Origin: Bacteroidota bacterium
Lineage (GTDB): Bacteria; Bacteroidota; Bacteroidia; Bacteroidales; Paludibacteraceae
Assembly (NCBI GenBank): GCA_021804525.1
Contig: JAJZHJ010000068.1
Coordinates: forward strand, 1 to 7,022
Direction of reading: 5' to 3'
Length of the DNA stretch: 7,022 nt
Below, one piece after another: positions 6,474 through 7,022 of the stretch (positions are counted from its first letter, which is position 1; each line of letters opens with the position of its first letter). A model generated the notes under the pieces. That model was not told where the DNA came from, ran no database searches, and was given only the letters and a program-made list of their open reading frames with translations. A program made the position numbers and the translations under genes.

Positions 6474-7022
6474 TTATTCGACAAAAAAAAGCAATTCCTC
6501 CGGCTTCGATACAAAAGATATTGCTCCCTTAGCCTCCAACTCTTCTTTGGGTCGAAATCCCCACAATACAGCTACAAAGGGCACGTCAGCATTCAACGCA
6601 GTCTGCACATCCACGCCAGAATCTCCTACATACAAGACTTTTTCTTTGGGAACAGATGTTAATTCAAAAATAGACTGTAAGATAGATGGATCGGGTTTTA
6701 CGGGAAACCCGTCACGTTGACCTAATATTACAGAAAAAGAAATATCTGGGAAGAAATAGTTGACCAACCTTTCGGTTGCTACATGCACTTTGTTAGAAGC
6801 CACCGCAAGCTGAAGTCCGCGTTGATTAAGCTGTTTCAGCATTTCCGTAATGCCGGGATAAGGTCGTGTACACTCTTCAGAATGAGGAATATAATACAAA
6901 ATGAAATCTTTTTTAACACCTTCAATTGTCTCTCTATCCTTATGCTCATCGGGCAAAGCGCGTTCAATCAGTTTTGTCACGCCATTACCTACGAAACGAC
7001 GGTAAGTTTCAACTTCATGTTG
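6474..7022 (-). CDS. gph: HAD-superfamily phosphatase, phosphoglycolate phosphatase (Gph) type, C-terminal part
   Basis: Haloacid-dehalogenase-like phosphatase, probably acting on 2-phosphoglycolate or another small phosphate ester. The frame is open to the window edge, where HEVETYRRFVGNGVTKLIERAL gives the cap-domain G-N-G segment of Gph proteins. 182 residues are visible; the N-terminal motif I (DxDxT) with the catalytic Asp is off the window. Visible core motifs are motif II AVASNK (codons about 6803-6786), motif III Lys in PVKPDPSIL (about 6704-6678) and motif IV YVGDSGVDVQTALNA (about 6629-6585) with its two acidic residues. VLWGFRPKEEL near the end is typical of Gph. A GTG at 6978-6980 lies in frame but is internal. 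TAA 6474-6476 ends the gene. It is the most upstream visible gene of a minus-strand group with the DsrE gene and the Rieske remnant. Substrate is inferred from family only. Confidence 0.9.
   Translation of the reverse strand, partial: QHEVETYRRFVGNGVTKLIERALPDEHKDRETIEGVKKDFILYYIPHSEECTRPYPGITEMLKQLNQRGLQLAVASNKVHVATERLVNYFFPDISFSVILGQRDGFPVKPDPSILQSIFELTSVPKEKVLYVGDSGVDVQTALNADVPFVAVLWGFRPKEELEAKGAISFVSKPEELLFFVE

Noticed and set aside
1..7022. CRISPR arrays, tRNA or rRNA genes, IS ends, toxin-antitoxin pairs, defence systems
   Set aside because: I looked through both strands and saw no spaced direct repeats, cloverleaf-forming sequence, transposase or defence-related domains.

Overview
The window looks like a chromosomal segment of a member of the Bacteroidota, most likely the order Bacteroidales. 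This is an inference from A+T-rich DNA, start codons without clear Shine-Dalgarno sequences, and the style of the hexuronate proteins. The species cannot be named. No phage, IS element, CRISPR array, tRNA or rRNA is visible.

Layout, left to right. (1) Positions 2-277 (+) are the 3' end of tag, DNA-3-methyladenine glycosylase I. (2) A convergent gap (278-443) holds a long hairpin. (3) Positions 444-5227 (-) are a four-gene hexuronate catabolic cluster, transcribed in the order uxaC, kdgK, eda, exuT. (4) Upstream of uxaC (about 5251-5312) is a regulatory region with an inverted repeat and a perfect 12-bp palindrome. (5) From about 5592 to 6068 (-) lies a heavily decayed, 3'-truncated gene for a Rieske [2Fe-2S] oxygenase. 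It is readable only by joining several reading frames. (6) Positions 6069-6407 (-) encode a small DsrE-family protein, and 6474-7022 (-) a Gph-type HAD phosphatase that runs off the right edge.

How the genes work together. ExuT imports glucuronate or galacturonate. UxaC isomerises them to fructuronate or tagaturonate. KdgK phosphorylates 2-keto-3-deoxygluconate, and Eda cleaves KDPG to pyruvate and glyceraldehyde-3-phosphate. The reductases and dehydratases between UxaC and KdgK, and any dedicated regulator, are not in the window. On the right, the HAD phosphatase, DsrE protein and Rieske pseudogene lie head to tail on one strand; the DsrE stop codon abuts the pseudogene's ancestral ATG (TAAATG), so they probably formed one operon.

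The most notable observation is the Rieske pseudogene, which a gene caller would replace with a meaningless plus-strand ORF. I see no convincing new biological system; the rest is ordinary metabolism.
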